NCBI GenBank assembly: GCA_025991245.1
Contig: BQMJ01000041.1
Location: 1 to 64,000, forward strand
Origin: Galdieria partita
Taxonomy: Eukaryota > Rhodophyta > Bangiophyceae > Galdieriales > Galdieriaceae
Direction: 5' to 3'
Length of the DNA stretch: 64,000 nt
The translations under genes were made by a program, and so were the position numbers. Every line of letters begins with the position of its first letter. Within the stretch, counting starts at the first letter, position 1. Under the pieces are notes generated by a model. The model worked only from the letters and a program-made list of their open reading frames with translations, was not told the DNA's origin and searched no databases. Of this stretch, positions 35,581 to 46,872 are shown piece after piece.

Positions 35581-37068
35581 TCAAATAGCCAAATCAAATA
35601 ATGGAAAGTAACTATCGAATGGATTCAACAGGTCCAATAGGAAACAGCCCGCTCCACTGATACCCTCGTACAATGAAAATGGCCTATCAGGCATTCTCAT
35701 TCCCAATTCTGTATGAATGCAGGGTATAGAGTTGGATGAATGACTGATGAGAAATGAACCCATTTGTGCTGCTCGTTGAACACATTGAAATAACAGTTCC
35801 TCCCTTTGCGTCATCGAAGGAAAATGTTGTAAGCAACGAAACAATCGAAGAAAACAGTAAGCATTTCCGGAAATACCATGACTATTCACAATGTTCAATA
35901 TCTTTAGTTTCCAAAAGAACCCTCCCAACTTACCACAAGCCAGGGCCCTTTAATAACCAGCCAAATTTCCATACTGGTATAGAAGCTTCCAAGGCCCGTT
36001 CCAAATATGTCATATTCGAGAAATGTTCGGCTGCCTTACAAAATACATATAAAAATCCAGGCGCTCCATGACACCACTGAACAAGTTCTGAACGCTTACT
36101 ATCCAATGAAGAAAAAAAGTTATTCGTATGAGGACATTGTTGCCAATATAAAAATTCACAAGTTTCCCTGAGTGCATTCTCCGAGAAAGAATGGGAACCT
36201 TTTAGGCAATTTGCTATCAACAACAAGCTGTGAATAATGCCAGCTGTGCCATGAGCCGCTCCAAGATAATATTTGTTGTGCCATTGATAAAGCAAAGGAC
36301 ACTGCCCACTCCAATTTGACATATTCGCAGTATTTGTACCATTCTCAAACAGTTTCATGGCTACTTTTCTAGCACAAGCCTCCCATTCCTTGCTATATCC
36401 ATGAAAAAACATTAGAGCAGTTAAGAAGCCTGCCTTTCCATAGAGGAATTCATCCTCTGAGTCCACAATTAGAAATGAGTCAGTCAAGGATATGACTCTG
36501 CTGTAAAACTTTTGAGATAATTCTTTCTTCTCTGGAACAGAGTCGTATATTAAAAAGGCTACCAGGTAAACTCCTGTAGACCCTAGCATAAAACTGTTGC
36601 TCGTTCTTCGAGTGTAGTGCTCTACAGTATTTACTGAAGCGTCAATGTATTCTTCAGCAAGAGCAAGATAACTCAGACGTTTGTTGGGTTCCTTCAAAAA
36701 AGTGAATACAAAAAAGGGAGTTACGGTACACTTCGCCTAATGTCAAGATACGCGCATACCAATATTGAATTGATGCCTAGTCTATAGAAGAAATAAGCAA
36801 TTCCTGCTGTACCAGTGTACACCGTTGGATCGTTTCTGGCGTCTTCAGGCTTGACGCGTTGCTGGATCACCTGCGCGATGCTCTAGGGACAAAATATGTC
36901 ACTCGTGTGAGGGCAAAGAAGAACCATAGTTACCTGAATGCTCTCATAAATGCCTTTTCCGAATTTAGTCTTAATAGCTTGTTTCCCATCTCCCTTCAGT
37001 ATAAAATGGATAAATTCTGAGTCTTCAAAGTTATCTCGTAGAGGAACAGAAAAACATCTTCGTTCCAT
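35581..37068 (-). CDS. LANCL: LanC-like protein
   Basis: Four exons, 438 residues; introns 36883-36933, 36692-36759, 35882-35933. The repeated inner-barrel Gly motifs are visible: YTGTAGIAYFFYRLG, FLYGKAGFLTALMFF, GAAHGTAGIIHSLLL, WCHGAPGFLYVFCKAAEHF, GLCHGISGNAYCF, LYEGISGAGCFLLD. The zinc ligands of the LanC fold (Cys of WCHG, Cys-His of GLCHG) are present. Eukaryotic LanC-like proteins bind glutathione and have been reported to add it to dehydroamino acids in damaged proteins. The chosen start (MERRCFSVPL) lies 24 bp from the start codon of the divergent G-patch gene; an upstream Met at 37113 would overlap that gene. Confidence 0.9.
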
Positions 37069-37092
37069 GAAACAATTCAATTGGGAAAGAAT

Positions 37093-37479
37093 ATGACGAC
37101 GACAACCATACAAGATAAGTATGAGCAGTACGGTCTTGGAGCAAAATTACTTTACAAGTGTGGTTGGCAACATGGTCAAAAACTTGGTAAATTTGAGCAA
37201 GGCCTGTCGAAACCTATATCTGTAGTGAAACGACAAGATCGAGTAGGCTTGGGAGCGGAACAGAAGACAGTTTGGAATGACTTGTGGTGGGAAAGATACC
37301 TCTCGGAAGCAATCAATAAGAATCTAGAACGCTTTGAAAAATCTGACAAAGAAACAAACGGGAAGTTGTCAAAAGAGAAGAAGAAGCAGAGAAAGAGTAC
37401 ACGATCAAAGAAACATAAAGAGAAAGCGTTCAAAAAAGGGAACAAAAAGAAGAGACTTCACAAACTTGAAAATAGTTGA
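37093..37479 (+). CDS. G-patch domain protein (PINX1/TMA23-like)
   Basis: Single exon, 128 residues. The N-terminus has a G-patch: YGLGAKLLYKCGWQHGQKLG followed by KFEQGLSKPISVVKRQDRVG, and then a strongly basic Lys/Arg/Glu tail typical of nucleolar proteins. G-patch proteins of this size (Tma23, PinX1-like) act as cofactors of DEAH helicases in ribosome biogenesis. The assignment to a particular orthologue is uncertain. It is divergent from the LanC-like gene with only 24 bp between start codons, so the two share a minimal promoter. Confidence 0.85.
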   Translation: MTTTTIQDKYEQYGLGAKLLYKCGWQHGQKLGKFEQGLSKPISVVKRQDRVGLGAEQKTVWNDLWWERYLSEAINKNLERFEKSDKETNGKLSKEKKKQRKSTRSKKHKEKAFKKGNKKKRLHKLENS

Positions 37480-37705
37480 GTTTATGTGACTTTTTTTTAT
37501 TTTTCTGTTCAACTGTTTGAAGTTCGAGTGTTCAAATGAAATTTTGATGTCTATTTGTATTTGAGTTAGGTACTTCAATAGGTATGTAGAGTTGTTGAAA
37601 TAAAGACACAAGAAGTGAAACTTTAAGTTTTTTCAAGTGTCATTGAAAGGATGCCATTGCAACAAGTCTTTTTGGTCATCTAAGGATTGGTCCAAGTTGT
37701 GGTGG

Positions 37706-38396
37706 ATGAATAACACTAGTAAAACTGTCAAGCTTGTAAGTAGCGACAATGAAATTTTTGAAATAGAAACAAGCATTATTTCACTTTCTGAAACAATAAA
37801 AAATGTTCTGGAAGGTAAAAACTTGCTCAAAACGAAAAGTCTAGTTTTTTTGAACGGAACTTCTTTAGACACGGAAGATACGGAGAGCATCCCTTTGCCC
37901 AACGTTGAAGGACGAATTCTGGCAAAGGTACGACAAAACTCATTATTTGCTTTCTTTTTCTTAGTCTTTGTAACTATTGTACTCGTAGGTGATCGAATAT
38001 TGTAGATATCACTCACTACTGAAGACTATTCCTCAGTCTGAGGAGGATATTGAGCGTTGGGATAGAGAATTCTTAAATATCGATCAGCCAACCCTTTTCC
38101 ACTTGATTTTGGTAATGTCGTTGTTGTGTGGGTTGTTTATGAAACCAAGCTAATAAACATGGTCGTAGGCCGCTAACTATTTGGATATTAAGAGTTTATT
38201 GGATTTAACTTGTAAAAGAGTTGCAGACATGATTAAAGGAAAGAAACCAGAAGAAATAAGAAAAGAGTTTAATATCGTAAACGACTTTACACCGGAGGAA
38301 GAAGTAAGTGAATATGAGCTAGGCATCGAAGAGTTAGTTGATGTCGCTTGTTAGGAAGAAGTTCGAAGGGAGAATGCGTGGTGTGAAGATCCATGA
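37706..38396 (+). CDS. SKP1: SKP1 (SCF ubiquitin ligase adaptor)
   Basis: Four exons, 173 residues; introns 37928-37988, 38112-38168, 38304-38354. The BTB/POZ fold part reads [20 protein letters not shown] ... [18 protein letters not shown], and the C-terminal F-box-binding part reads [20 protein letters not shown] and [19 protein letters not shown], ending with ENAWCEDP like the canonical WCEE tail. SKP1 links cullin-1 to F-box proteins. The first ATG in frame (MNNTSKT) was chosen because the upstream frame is open but has no ATG. Convergent with the LHCR gene. Confidence 0.95.
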
Positions 38397-38526
38397 AGCA
38401 ACCATTATAATAAAAAAGAGAGAGATTATTATTTTCATGTGAAGTTCCTTCAGAAAAGAGATCTGAGTTTTATGGAGGAAATATGGAATCCAAAACAGAC
38501 AATCCCAAACAGAAACCCACACAAAT

Positions 38527-39423
38527 TCAATGCAAAGGAAAGTTCGTCGGAAAGAAATTGTGCGTTTTAAGTTGCTCGAATATTCCTTGATTAGTTAGCA
38601 AGTTTTGATGAAAGAAAGCTCCCATAGCAATCATGGCTAATCTTCCGTTCTTGAGTTCGGCAGTTTGCATCCACTTTTTTGCATTTCCCTTGCCTAGGCC
38701 AAGAGGATCGAAACCTAAGAAAGTTGAGATATTCCATTTTATTTTCTATTATGTTCCCTACCAAAATCACCAGGTTCCTTTTCCGGATGAAAAGTTAGCT
38801 TATCAAGAGAAATTGCTTCAAGGGCTGCCACTAACAAAAGAATCTGGATAAGACCCAACTTGGGTACTATGAAAAAGAAACAAACAGCCAAATGAATTCT
38901 ATGAAGAAACAACAGAAACCGACGAGATACCTTGTCCCAGAGCAGCCAAAGGACTGGTATTTGAAAACACTTCTGAAGGAAGATGCCAAAATTCAGGAAC
39001 AACCCAACCCAAAGCAGCCAACACTACATAATAACAAGCACAAGAAACAAAATGACGATGAATCATCCACTCTCTAGTAATGTATACTTACTACAAATAC
39101 GGCAATGTTTTACTTCTGCTTCCTGTAAGAACTTTACGTCAAACTTGTCACTAAACCCTAAAGGATCGAATCTATTCAAGCTTTAGATAAGTGTTGTGAA
39201 AGTAACAACTATCCTTTCATACATACCCAGCATATCCTGGCATACTTTCATCCAGTCTTTCAGGTTTGGGAAAGAAGGGAATAGATTTACTCATACGCTG
39301 GGTTTCTGCACTGCCTCGAAGATTGGACAAACAACCTTGAACTTTTCTACTAGGATAATAACAAAGATGGCTTTGACAAAGTGTGGGAAAAAAACGAAAG
39401 GAGACAAATGAAAGTGACATCAT
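38527..39423 (-). CDS. LHCR: Red-algal light-harvesting protein of photosystem I (LHCR)
   Basis: Five exons, 220 residues; introns 39172-39226, 39024-39091, 38867-38930, 38715-38761. After a plastid transit-like N-terminus ([13 protein letters not shown]) the mature start reads [29 protein letters not shown]. Helix 1 has [17 protein letters not shown] (Glu-x-x-His-x-Arg), helix 2 has [16 protein letters not shown], a second GFDPLG follows, and helix 3 has [20 protein letters not shown] (Glu-x-x-Asn-x-Arg). These are the three membrane helices and chlorophyll ligands of the family. In red algae such proteins surround photosystem I. The helix-1 Cys replaces the more common Gly of KHGR. Confidence 0.95.
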
Positions 39424-40245
39424 GATAACCACAGGCAAAACGAGATTTTAGAGATTCATGGCAATCCAATTAATGTTTGATGGAGATTGGAATTTGAAGT
39501 TTTCGGTTTCATTTCAACAGTTCATGGAAAGAAAGGTGCAACTATAGTTACATTAATACGAGCTTTTATTACGGAAGAATATAACCAGAGCAATAAATCA
39601 ATATACTGAGTTGCCTTTTGACAGCAAGTGAATAGGAAGTATGTGCTCTCAGTTGGCGCGCTAGCTTAGTTGCGTTATCCTTTTACTCAAGAAAATTTGT
39701 GAAATTAGAATCTTATTTAAACTTTTTCAGAAAATTGCATCGTTTACTGTCCTTTTCAGCTTGCTTTACATATGAATAACCCACTTTGCTTAGGAATGTA
39801 AAAGAGACTAATATAGTTTTCTCTGACTCCAAACGAAGATTCTCATCTATTGTGAAGTCAAGCCTGCATTATCCAAAGTGAATTTACAACAAAAGGACAA
39901 TATAGTTGTTGAATTACCTTCGCAACGTTTACCCTCTTTGTTAGCAAGAACTTTCAAGTTGAATCTTTCGTGTGAATAAACATCTCTAGTCTGCATAACG
40001 GTTGTGCAGATATGAACAATAAAATTGCAAAGAAATTAGGTACGACTTGTATCAAAAGGCAACAATTTACAGATTGAAGTTCCAAATAGAACTTTCTACA
40101 AGGGCAATGTTTTATAAGGAAAAAGAAAATTGTTAAAGATAATCGCATTGCTCATACTGCTCTTCCATTGACATTGCTCTTCACAACGTTGACATATATC
40201 ATTACAAAGCGCTTCGGAAACAAGTAAAGATTATTTTCTAGAAGT
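39424..40245. other. Intergenic region upstream of LHCR
   Basis: About 820 bp without a supported gene; the longest spacer in the core block apart from that before UNC50. It contains the LHCR promoter and the 3' region of the ANP32-like gene. A GC-richer piece (GTTGGCGCGCTAGC near 39650) stands out, but no tRNA or snRNA could be folded by eye. Confidence 0.4.
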
Positions 40246-41481
40246 TTATTCGTCGTCATCGTCACTTGATTCTTCACCAGAACGACGTCTTTTGTTTGCT
40301 GCTGCACGAAGGCCACCACCACCACGACCCTTTGCAATATTTTTAGCCTTTTGCTTTGAGGATTGTGCAGCTCGTCTTTTCTTGGACACAGTTGGTTCTT
40401 CTTCGTCCTCGTCCTCTTCATCATCATCATCATCTTCTTCTTCTTCTTCTTCATCCTCGTCTTCATCGTCGTCATTGAGTTCGTCTTCGTCCTCCTGAGA
40501 GTCCCAGTCAATTTCATCATTGTCATCCAAGTCATCATCATCATCGTCGTCATCATCATCGCCACCAAACGAACCTCCAAGCTCTCCTTCATCACTCGCT
40601 TCGTCTTCATCACTTTCATCTTCTCTGTCCTCTTCATCATCTTCTTCCTCATCGTGATCATCATTACGACTTCCCTTGGAATTCTTCTTCGCAGCAGCGT
40701 GACTCAATCTTCCTTCCGAACGTTTTCCATTCAAACCAATGGCTCCCTCGTCATCATTCGCTGAATTGCTCTTTTTAGAAGTCGTTAGAACTTTACTTGT
40801 ACGTCCTATATTCTTCTTCGCTCTTGCATAGCTGTCCTCCATTTCTTCCGATTCGGAGTTATCTTCTACATCCTCTAAGCTTTCGTCTTCAGAGACCTCC
40901 CCTTTCTGAGTAATTCGCCCATAAGGCTTCGATAACACCGAGTCAATTTGATCATAATCGTCGTCTTCGACACTAGCGACATCATTTTCTGTAAACACTT
41001 CTTCTTCCTCGTCTTCTTCTTCAGACCCAATTTCGTTCCCTTCTTTGTCTGCGCCGTCTAAAATCTCCAGTGAAGGAATCATAGCAAAGACCTTTTCCCG
41101 ATAATCCGTAGAATTGGTGACAGGGTTCCCATAAAGATCCAAAACTCTAAGATTCTTTAAGCGAGAAAGTGACTCCAAATCTTTAAAGTTAGCCAAACGA
41201 TTCCCTCCTAGTTTTAGAACTTCCAATCGAGGTGCTGCGTTCGCAAGTACAGAGAGACCTGTCGATATCATGTTATCCGAAGTCTCTAAAGTGGTAAGCT
41301 TAGGAAGCCTTGGCAAACCTTCCAAGGAAGTTAATCCTATATTATTAAGCGAAAGAAAGGTTAACGACGAGAAATCTTCGAGACCCGCCGGTTTCGAGGT
41401 TCTACACTGATTATCCAAATATAACTCTTTTACTTCGTTCCTAGAACGAGAATTTATCGCTTTCTGGACAGCAACTTCCAT
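40246..41481 (-). CDS. ANP32: ANP32-like leucine-rich repeat acidic nuclear protein
   Basis: Single exon, 411 residues, started at MEVAVQKAINSRSRNEVKEL. The N-terminal 150 residues are LRRs with the family's flow: LYLDNQCRTS, LTFLSLNNIGLTSLEGLPRL, LEVLKLGGNRLANF, LRVLDLYGNPVTNSTDYREK and MIPSLEILDG. The rest is an extremely acidic Asp/Glu tail encoded by GAT/GAA-type triplet runs, ending in a basic nuclear-signal patch (KKRRAAQ, NKRRRSG) and SSDDDDE. ANP32 proteins are histone chaperones and PP2A regulators. The tail is about twice as long as in animal ANP32. Opposite-strand frames over the tail are composition artefacts. Confidence 0.92.
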   Translation of the reverse strand: MEVAVQKAINSRSRNEVKELYLDNQCRTSKPAGLEDFSSLTFLSLNNIGLTSLEGLPRLPKLTTLETSDNMISTGLSVLANAAPRLEVLKLGGNRLANFKDLESLSRLKNLRVLDLYGNPVTNSTDYREKVFAMIPSLEILDGADKEGNEIGSEEEDEEEEVFTENDVASVEDDDYDQIDSVLSKPYGRITQKGEVSEDESLEDVEDNSESEEMEDSYARAKKNIGRTSKVLTTSKKSNSANDDEGAIGLNGKRSEGRLSHAAAKKNSKGSRNDDHDEEEDDEEDREDESDEDEASDEGELGGSFGGDDDDDDDDDDLDDNDEIDWDSQEDEDELNDDDEDEDEEEEEEDDDDDEEDEDEEEPTVSKKRRAAQSSKQKAKNIAKGRGGGGLRAAANKRRRSGEESSDDDDE

Positions 41482-41686
41482 AAACGTTACAACAAGGGTT
41501 GAATAAGGGCTACCAGAAGTAAGACACACACTCGGCGTCTCCAACAAACAAAAACCGAATCCTTGGGATGGCCCCCACTGCGAATCATCGAGAACAGTCC
41601 ACACGAGGGTGCGCTAGCGAATGAAGATTTTATGTTAATGTTATACGAGAGCTTAGCTGACATATTACGAGAACATTTAAGTGAGA

Positions 41687-42570
41687 CTATAATGGTTTCC
41701 ATAGTTCTACTCCAGACAAGCATGTTGAAATAAGCAAAACTGCATTCTGAAGAAAAACTTCATTTCTTCTACATGAAGTGGCAATGAATGCGCTTACCGG
41801 TAGTATTAGATAAAGTAAATAATGGGTACGTCTTAAGAAAGGTAGTATATCGTATCCTAAGAAGGTAATATATACATAAGAGCAAATTGATGTAAAATAG
41901 ATAAAATTGGAGAAAAACAAGGAAATTGGACCTATTACAATGTGTCAATTGATCGCAATATGAAATATCTTTCGCCAACCCATGTACAACCTTTGTCATA
42001 TAATATGGGCAGAAGAAAATAACGAAATACATAATTAACCAAGGCAAATAGAAGAAAGCTATTGCAATGAACATCAAATGCATATAGCCATTCAACTCGG
42101 GTTTCCACAGCCTAAAAACTGAGTACTAAACGACATAGAAAGAAGAATAGAAACTTTCCTCACCATTCCAGGCAATCTAAGAAAATAGTTACAAAAGAAC
42201 CAAAAAGTGAAAGTTACCAAGCAACCAATAAATATAAACGAGAAGACATCTTTGAGAAGGTACCCAAGTAGTGAAATGCCACGGATTTGAAAGCAAACAA
42301 GATAAGCAAGGTTGACTATCACAACCAAATATATCAGTATAAGAAGAAACGCAGGATCTAAAAAATATTTCAATCAAGTAGAGCTATGAGAGTGATAGAT
42401 AGTTACAACAAACCATCGCGGGCCCATTGATTCTTCGTTTGCCTATGATATTTGGTATTTCTGTATACTCTTGAAGGTGACAAGCACAGGTTTAAAACTT
42501 GCCAAAAAGCATAATCAAAATCAAGTTCTCCGAGACGAAAAAGGCGTCTTGAATATTCTGAGAAATTCAT
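41687..42570 (-). CDS. UNC50: UNC-50 / GMH1 family Golgi membrane protein
   Basis: Four exons, 238 residues; introns 42358-42413, 42112-42163, 41932-41990. The diagnostic N-terminus is clear: LFRLGELDFDYAFWQVLNLC, SPSRVYRN, then QTKNQWARDDPAF across the first splice junction. The core has VEWLYAFDVHCNSFL and the end YVYITFLGYDILPFL. Several hydrophobic membrane segments are evident (FLLILIYLVVIVNLAYLVCF, VFSFIFIGCLVTFTFWFF). UNC-50 proteins reside in the Golgi and support membrane-receptor trafficking. A possible extra intron near the 3' end (donor GTAAGC after YLILP) would give a slightly shorter tail. Confidence 0.92.
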
Positions 42571-43414
42571 GCTTGACAAGTCAATAAAGTATTTGCTTTC
42601 TTCGGTACGGGATCAGAAGAATAACGATGGTTGGGCTTGAGTGACTCTTCTTTTCGCAAATTTTGTACTATGATAAGTTGGCACACAAGCAGTATGAACA
42701 CAGTCAACAATTAAACCACCACCAACCTTCACTATTGGCAACTTCAAGATTTAAAATGGTAACCTATTTCGAGTGCTCGCGTTCAATATTATAATCAAAT
42801 CGATGACATTTCCAAGGAGTCCTTCAGTGTAACTTTAAAGAGTTCATTGAAGGGGAATATACATTTGTCTGACAAAAAGTGACTCCTCATAACATGTTTA
42901 AGAGACAAATTTTGGTTTTTATGTATCAAGAAAAGCAATGGATATTATTTGAAAGAGGTTCCCAAAATATTGAACATATGACTGCGACTGAAACAAACGA
43001 GATGGTCACTCATCATTCATGCACAGAACCGGATTGAAACGAAACAGAAACGAAAGATATTTCAAGAGAAAAAGGTAAACTTGCTGAATAGTCAGGTGCC
43101 TGAATCCGTCCAAATTACAACTAGTGTGAGAAAGCATCAAACAGGTTGTAGAGTATTTTTTGACAATTTGGAAAAAGTTTCTCCCATATTGAAAATCCAA
43201 ACTCATTCGTTCAGCTAAGGAATAACAAACTTCAAGTTTCCGTTTGCAGAACATTCTAGAAAACCAGGACGATAGCGCCAGTGCTACTTGGAGGAGAATT
43301 CTCCTTTTTCTCAACTTTTGCTACAGATGAACATTTTGTGCAAGTCAATCCATAGGATAACAAGTATTGCGCATCAATACACATTTACACCTTTGATATG
43401 ACAAGAAAACTCCT
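42571..43414. other. Spacer between TOP3 and UNC50, possible unrecognised exon
   Basis: About 840 bp. A minus frame of 102 codons (43006-43314) runs through it with a Cys-containing sequence (MFCKRKLEVCYSL), but it resembles no family and does not read on convincingly from the topoisomerase. It could be 3' UTR, UNC50 promoter, or a diverged small gene. Confidence 0.35.
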
Positions 43415-45684
43415 TCAAATAGAGTCAAAATGAACAGAAAACACTTGATGTAAAACATTCTTAGCAGTTTGAAGTTTTTGCAAATTGCAAGTGAAAGCAG
43501 AAAGAGCAGAATATAGTACGTCGGATGCATCTCGACTGCCTTGACTTATTTGTCTCAAATCTCTCTCCTACAAAGAAAAAAGCTTCAATAAGATCTATGC
43601 TATCAAAATACTTTAAACACCAAATTACTTGCTCAGAGCGACTAGTTGGTCTGGCTAAATAGGCTTCACATGCTTCAAAAGCTTCTACGAGTGCTAGTCC
43701 TAGAGCCATCGGGTAGAAGAAATTCCCTTGCTTTGTCACATACTCTCTATTTTGTATCTTTCGAATATGTTCTGCCATTGTAGCATCTGTTCCAATTCCA
43801 TACTTGTCCATCAATCCCAGTAAATCGCTTTCAGACAAAGGTTTAGGAGCACTTGTAGAGCCTTCCTTCATCATCAAAGAGACCACATGTACAGATGTAC
43901 CCTCTTCGAACTCTGTAGGTAAAACTCGTTCTGACCAATGTTCATATGGATATACTTGAAGATAGCCTGCTTCTTCAATAGACAGACCATGAATGTGGAA
44001 ACTAACCAACAACTTCTCGTTATAGATAAACAAATTAATCTTAAAATTTAAAACTTACCTTTCAAAACCGACCTTTACTGTAATAATAGTCTCGTAGCCT
44101 TTCGCATCAATTGAGCAACAAGCCAAGAAGCGTCTCGTCACGAGTTCGTATATAGCTTCAAATTCTTTGTCTTTGAAGCCTCTCTTGGGCGCTGCTTTGA
44201 TAGGATGTATAGGAGGATGTGCCTTGTCATCTTTTGTACCTTGCCTTGGACTGCAGTGACTCCAACATTCCATTATCTTTTGTACGAACCCTTGCCATCT
44301 TGGATCATTTTGCTGCAGCAAAACCAGTTTAGATAGATCTATAGTGGATGGAAAAATATTTGTTTCAGTTCTAGGGTACGAAATATATCCCTCCGAATAT
44401 AAGCTTTCTGCTACTTTCATGGTTTTATCAGACGAAAAATTAAATTCACGGGAAGCAAGACGTTGCAGTTCAACGGTGTCCAATGGAAAAGGTCGTCTTC
44501 GCGTTTTGCTCGTCTTCTTTACATCTGAAATAGTTGTATGAAAGTTGTTCCGCAACAAGGAAGAATAGCAAAGTTCATATAACAAAGCACAACAATAACT
44601 ATGTGACAAAAGTTCTTTAGTTCAAGCTCAATTTGTTCATTTCATGTAATTACCGATCAAATAAGTGTTTTCGGTCCCAGGTAAGTACATATTTCTCTGC
44701 ATAAGAACTTTCACAACTTATGGTCAGTTCCAAATAGTAAAACAAACGCGGCTGAAATGCTCGAATAGTAAGTAGACGATCTACCACGAGACCGAGCGTC
44801 GGAAATTGACAGGGACCTTATAGTAAGATGCTATTATAATATTAGCAAAAAAGTGAAGTAAAAACAAACATACCGTAGCTCAGTATCACATTTTTGTCTC
44901 CTTTCAATGGGATACGAAACCTATTCTGAATAAACTTGGTCAAGAATCTCGTGAATGCAGCACCAGCGCGTAGATCGATTTCCTAATGCAGGACAATATA
45001 GCTGCTTTTGGAAATGTTAATAGACTTACTTGTCTGGTCGATACCATGGACACAGTTGGATAGTGAAGTGTGGTTAAATTCTGAAGAGCCTTCCGAGCAT
45101 CTTGAGCTGTAATTGCAGAGAAACGAGCTCTCTTTACGTTCGAAGGAATTCTTAGAGATCTATTTTCTTGTTGACAAATGTCTAAGACCTCATAAGCAAT
45201 CTTCTCTCCCTCTGAATCACAGTCCAACCACAAAAATAGTTTACAACAGGATCGTGCTTCGTTCTTTAAACTATTTTCCAGAAATTTCTTATCTTCGGGC
45301 ACATACTCTTTGACGGGAGTCTTGGAAGGGTCTAAAAGTGCCAACTGAGAAATTTGTCTCAGAAATTACTCAAACTTTTTACAGGATACTGTTCCTACCT
45401 GATCGCAAGAGTCCCAACATCGATAGTATTCATGGAAATCAAGTGCTTTGATATGACCTGCAACACTACTGAAGATCATTGTCACCCTTTCACGGTTCAA
45501 GTCGAACTCAAACTCATATACTTTCAATCGGGAACCTACTTCCCGCCTATAGTATGCTTAATAAGATGAACAGTACATTCCAGTTACAACGAACTAACAC
45601 TCTAATGTTTTGTTTCGTTGCAAGGGCATAGGATAGTTCTCTTGCAGCAGAAGGTTTTTCTGCCACATTTAAAATGCGCTTCAT
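43415..45684 (-). CDS. TOP3: DNA topoisomerase III (type IA)
   Basis: Eight exons, 628 residues; introns 45547-45598, 45345-45398, 44983-45029, 44817-44873, 44599-44653, 44002-44058, 43568-43628. The TOPRIM domain shows ILNVAEKPSAARELSYAL, SVAGHIKALDF and LFLWLDCDSEGEKIAYEV (DxDxE-type metal site). The catalytic Tyr lies in EGYISYPRTET (about residue 348). The C-terminal part keeps PLSESDLLGLMDKYGIGTDATM and GNFFYPMALGLALVEAF. It acts with RecQ-type helicases to dissolve recombination intermediates. The protein ends soon after the last domain and shows no zinc-finger tail, unlike animal TOP3A. Confidence 0.93.
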
Positions 45685-45812
45685 TTCATTCGCTGTAATC
45701 GATTGGCGCCATAAACCAAACACTTTATAGCACAATTTCTGAGTTAATTTATGGTATTGATAAAACTTGCAGCACTTCATGTATACAACTCAAACTTTCT
45801 ACTATAGACATT

Positions 45813-46412
45813 TTAAGCTCCAAGCTTTGAAGACCGTCTTTTCAAGTATTTGTCTAATAAATAATTTTCTCGAAAATGTTCGTCGCGAAGCTGCTGCATA
45901 ACGTCTCTCCAAGAAGTGACACGCTGACAGATTCTTGTATCTTCTGCAAAGATTTGCCCTGTTGAAGCAGAGTTGCTATGCTCAATAGTCGCAAATCTTT
46001 CTTTGGGTATGTGTTTCCAGTCTACTGGAGCAGTAAGGTTTCTTTGAGGTAAGTCCTCTATCTTCCATTTGGAGTAAGCAGAGTTTCTTTTCTTCAGTTT
46101 GGGTTCCTCCGAAATTTGACGAGTTATCTGCTCAAAATATTCTACCTTGTCAGATATTCGTTTTGATAAGGTTCTGGTTGAATTAAAAGGACCATCTGTT
46201 GAGACCTGGTCGTCTTCAACGGTTGTTCTTAGTGGTTCTGACTCTTCCTCTTCTGTTTCAATGGTGGTATACGGTGTTGTTAAGTTCTGCTCAGGCATAT
46301 TGTATTCCATATCCTTTGAAGTGCTCTTTTTATTTTGAATAGATTGGTCACTAGAATATACTCTCCGCTTCGTTCTGGGTATTTGCACTTCTCTGGACAT
46401 TGCGCACCCCAT
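45813..46412 (-). CDS. Unknown protein with N-myristoylation/palmitoylation-type N-terminus
   Basis: Single exon, 199 residues. The start was placed at MGCAMSREV because it gives the exact consensus for N-myristoylation (Gly2, Ser6) with an adjacent Cys3 that could be palmitoylated, followed by a basic patch (PRTKRRVY). The frame stays open upstream with another Met at 46469. The middle is acidic and Ser/Thr-rich. The last 40 residues, ending near SWRDVMQQLRDEHFRENYLL, look like a conserved amphipathic helix. No family recognised. Membrane anchoring is inferred from the N-terminus only. Confidence 0.6.
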   Translation of the reverse strand: MGCAMSREVQIPRTKRRVYSSDQSIQNKKSTSKDMEYNMPEQNLTTPYTTIETEEEESEPLRTTVEDDQVSTDGPFNSTRTLSKRISDKVEYFEQITRQISEEPKLKKRNSAYSKWKIEDLPQRNLTAPVDWKHIPKERFATIEHSNSASTGQIFAEDTRICQRVTSWRDVMQQLRDEHFRENYLLDKYLKRRSSKLGA

Positions 46413-46872
46413 GACTATCAAAAGTTCGGGAGAATTCGTCCCTGTTGCTACCCCCAAAGAAGAGCTCAAAAAAGTTTTGGTTTTTTGTATCGCAGTAAGA
46501 AGATAGTTTTATCGAAGAATATTAATCAATTTTAAGCAACTAGAAAATAAAGCATCCAAAGAATTTCTAAGTTGAGATGTTTACTTGCAGCTTAATCTTC
46601 AAGCTATGTTTTCTCCAGACACTTGAATATATCGAAATTTTAACTCTGACGAAGAGAATTATTCTCCACAAGGGAAAGGAAACTTAGACTAAGTTTCAAA
46701 ATACGTCCTTTCCACCTTTACTGTGCCAATTTCATTTTCATATTCTTTAGAATACTATGACGGAAGAAAATATCAATCTTATCACGTTTTAGGCTGTTCC
46801 TACCATGTCTCCAAAAAAATATCATGCAGGAACTTTCTCTGATAAAATCTTCTTCCAGAAATATAAAACAAA
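46413..46872. other. Spacer upstream of the acylated unknown protein
   Basis: About 460 bp, A- and T-rich, no supported gene. It holds the promoter of the unknown gene and the 3' region of the ARP4-like gene. Confidence 0.4.

Noticed and set aside
39600-39720. GC-richer patch as a possible tRNA or snRNA
   Set aside because: No cloverleaf, B box or other conserved RNA motif could be found by eye. No tRNA gene was recognised anywhere in the window.
40292-40764. Plus-strand poly-Ser and hydrophobic frames opposite the ANP32-like tail
   Set aside because: They are mirror images of the Asp/Glu codon runs and have no independent coding signal.
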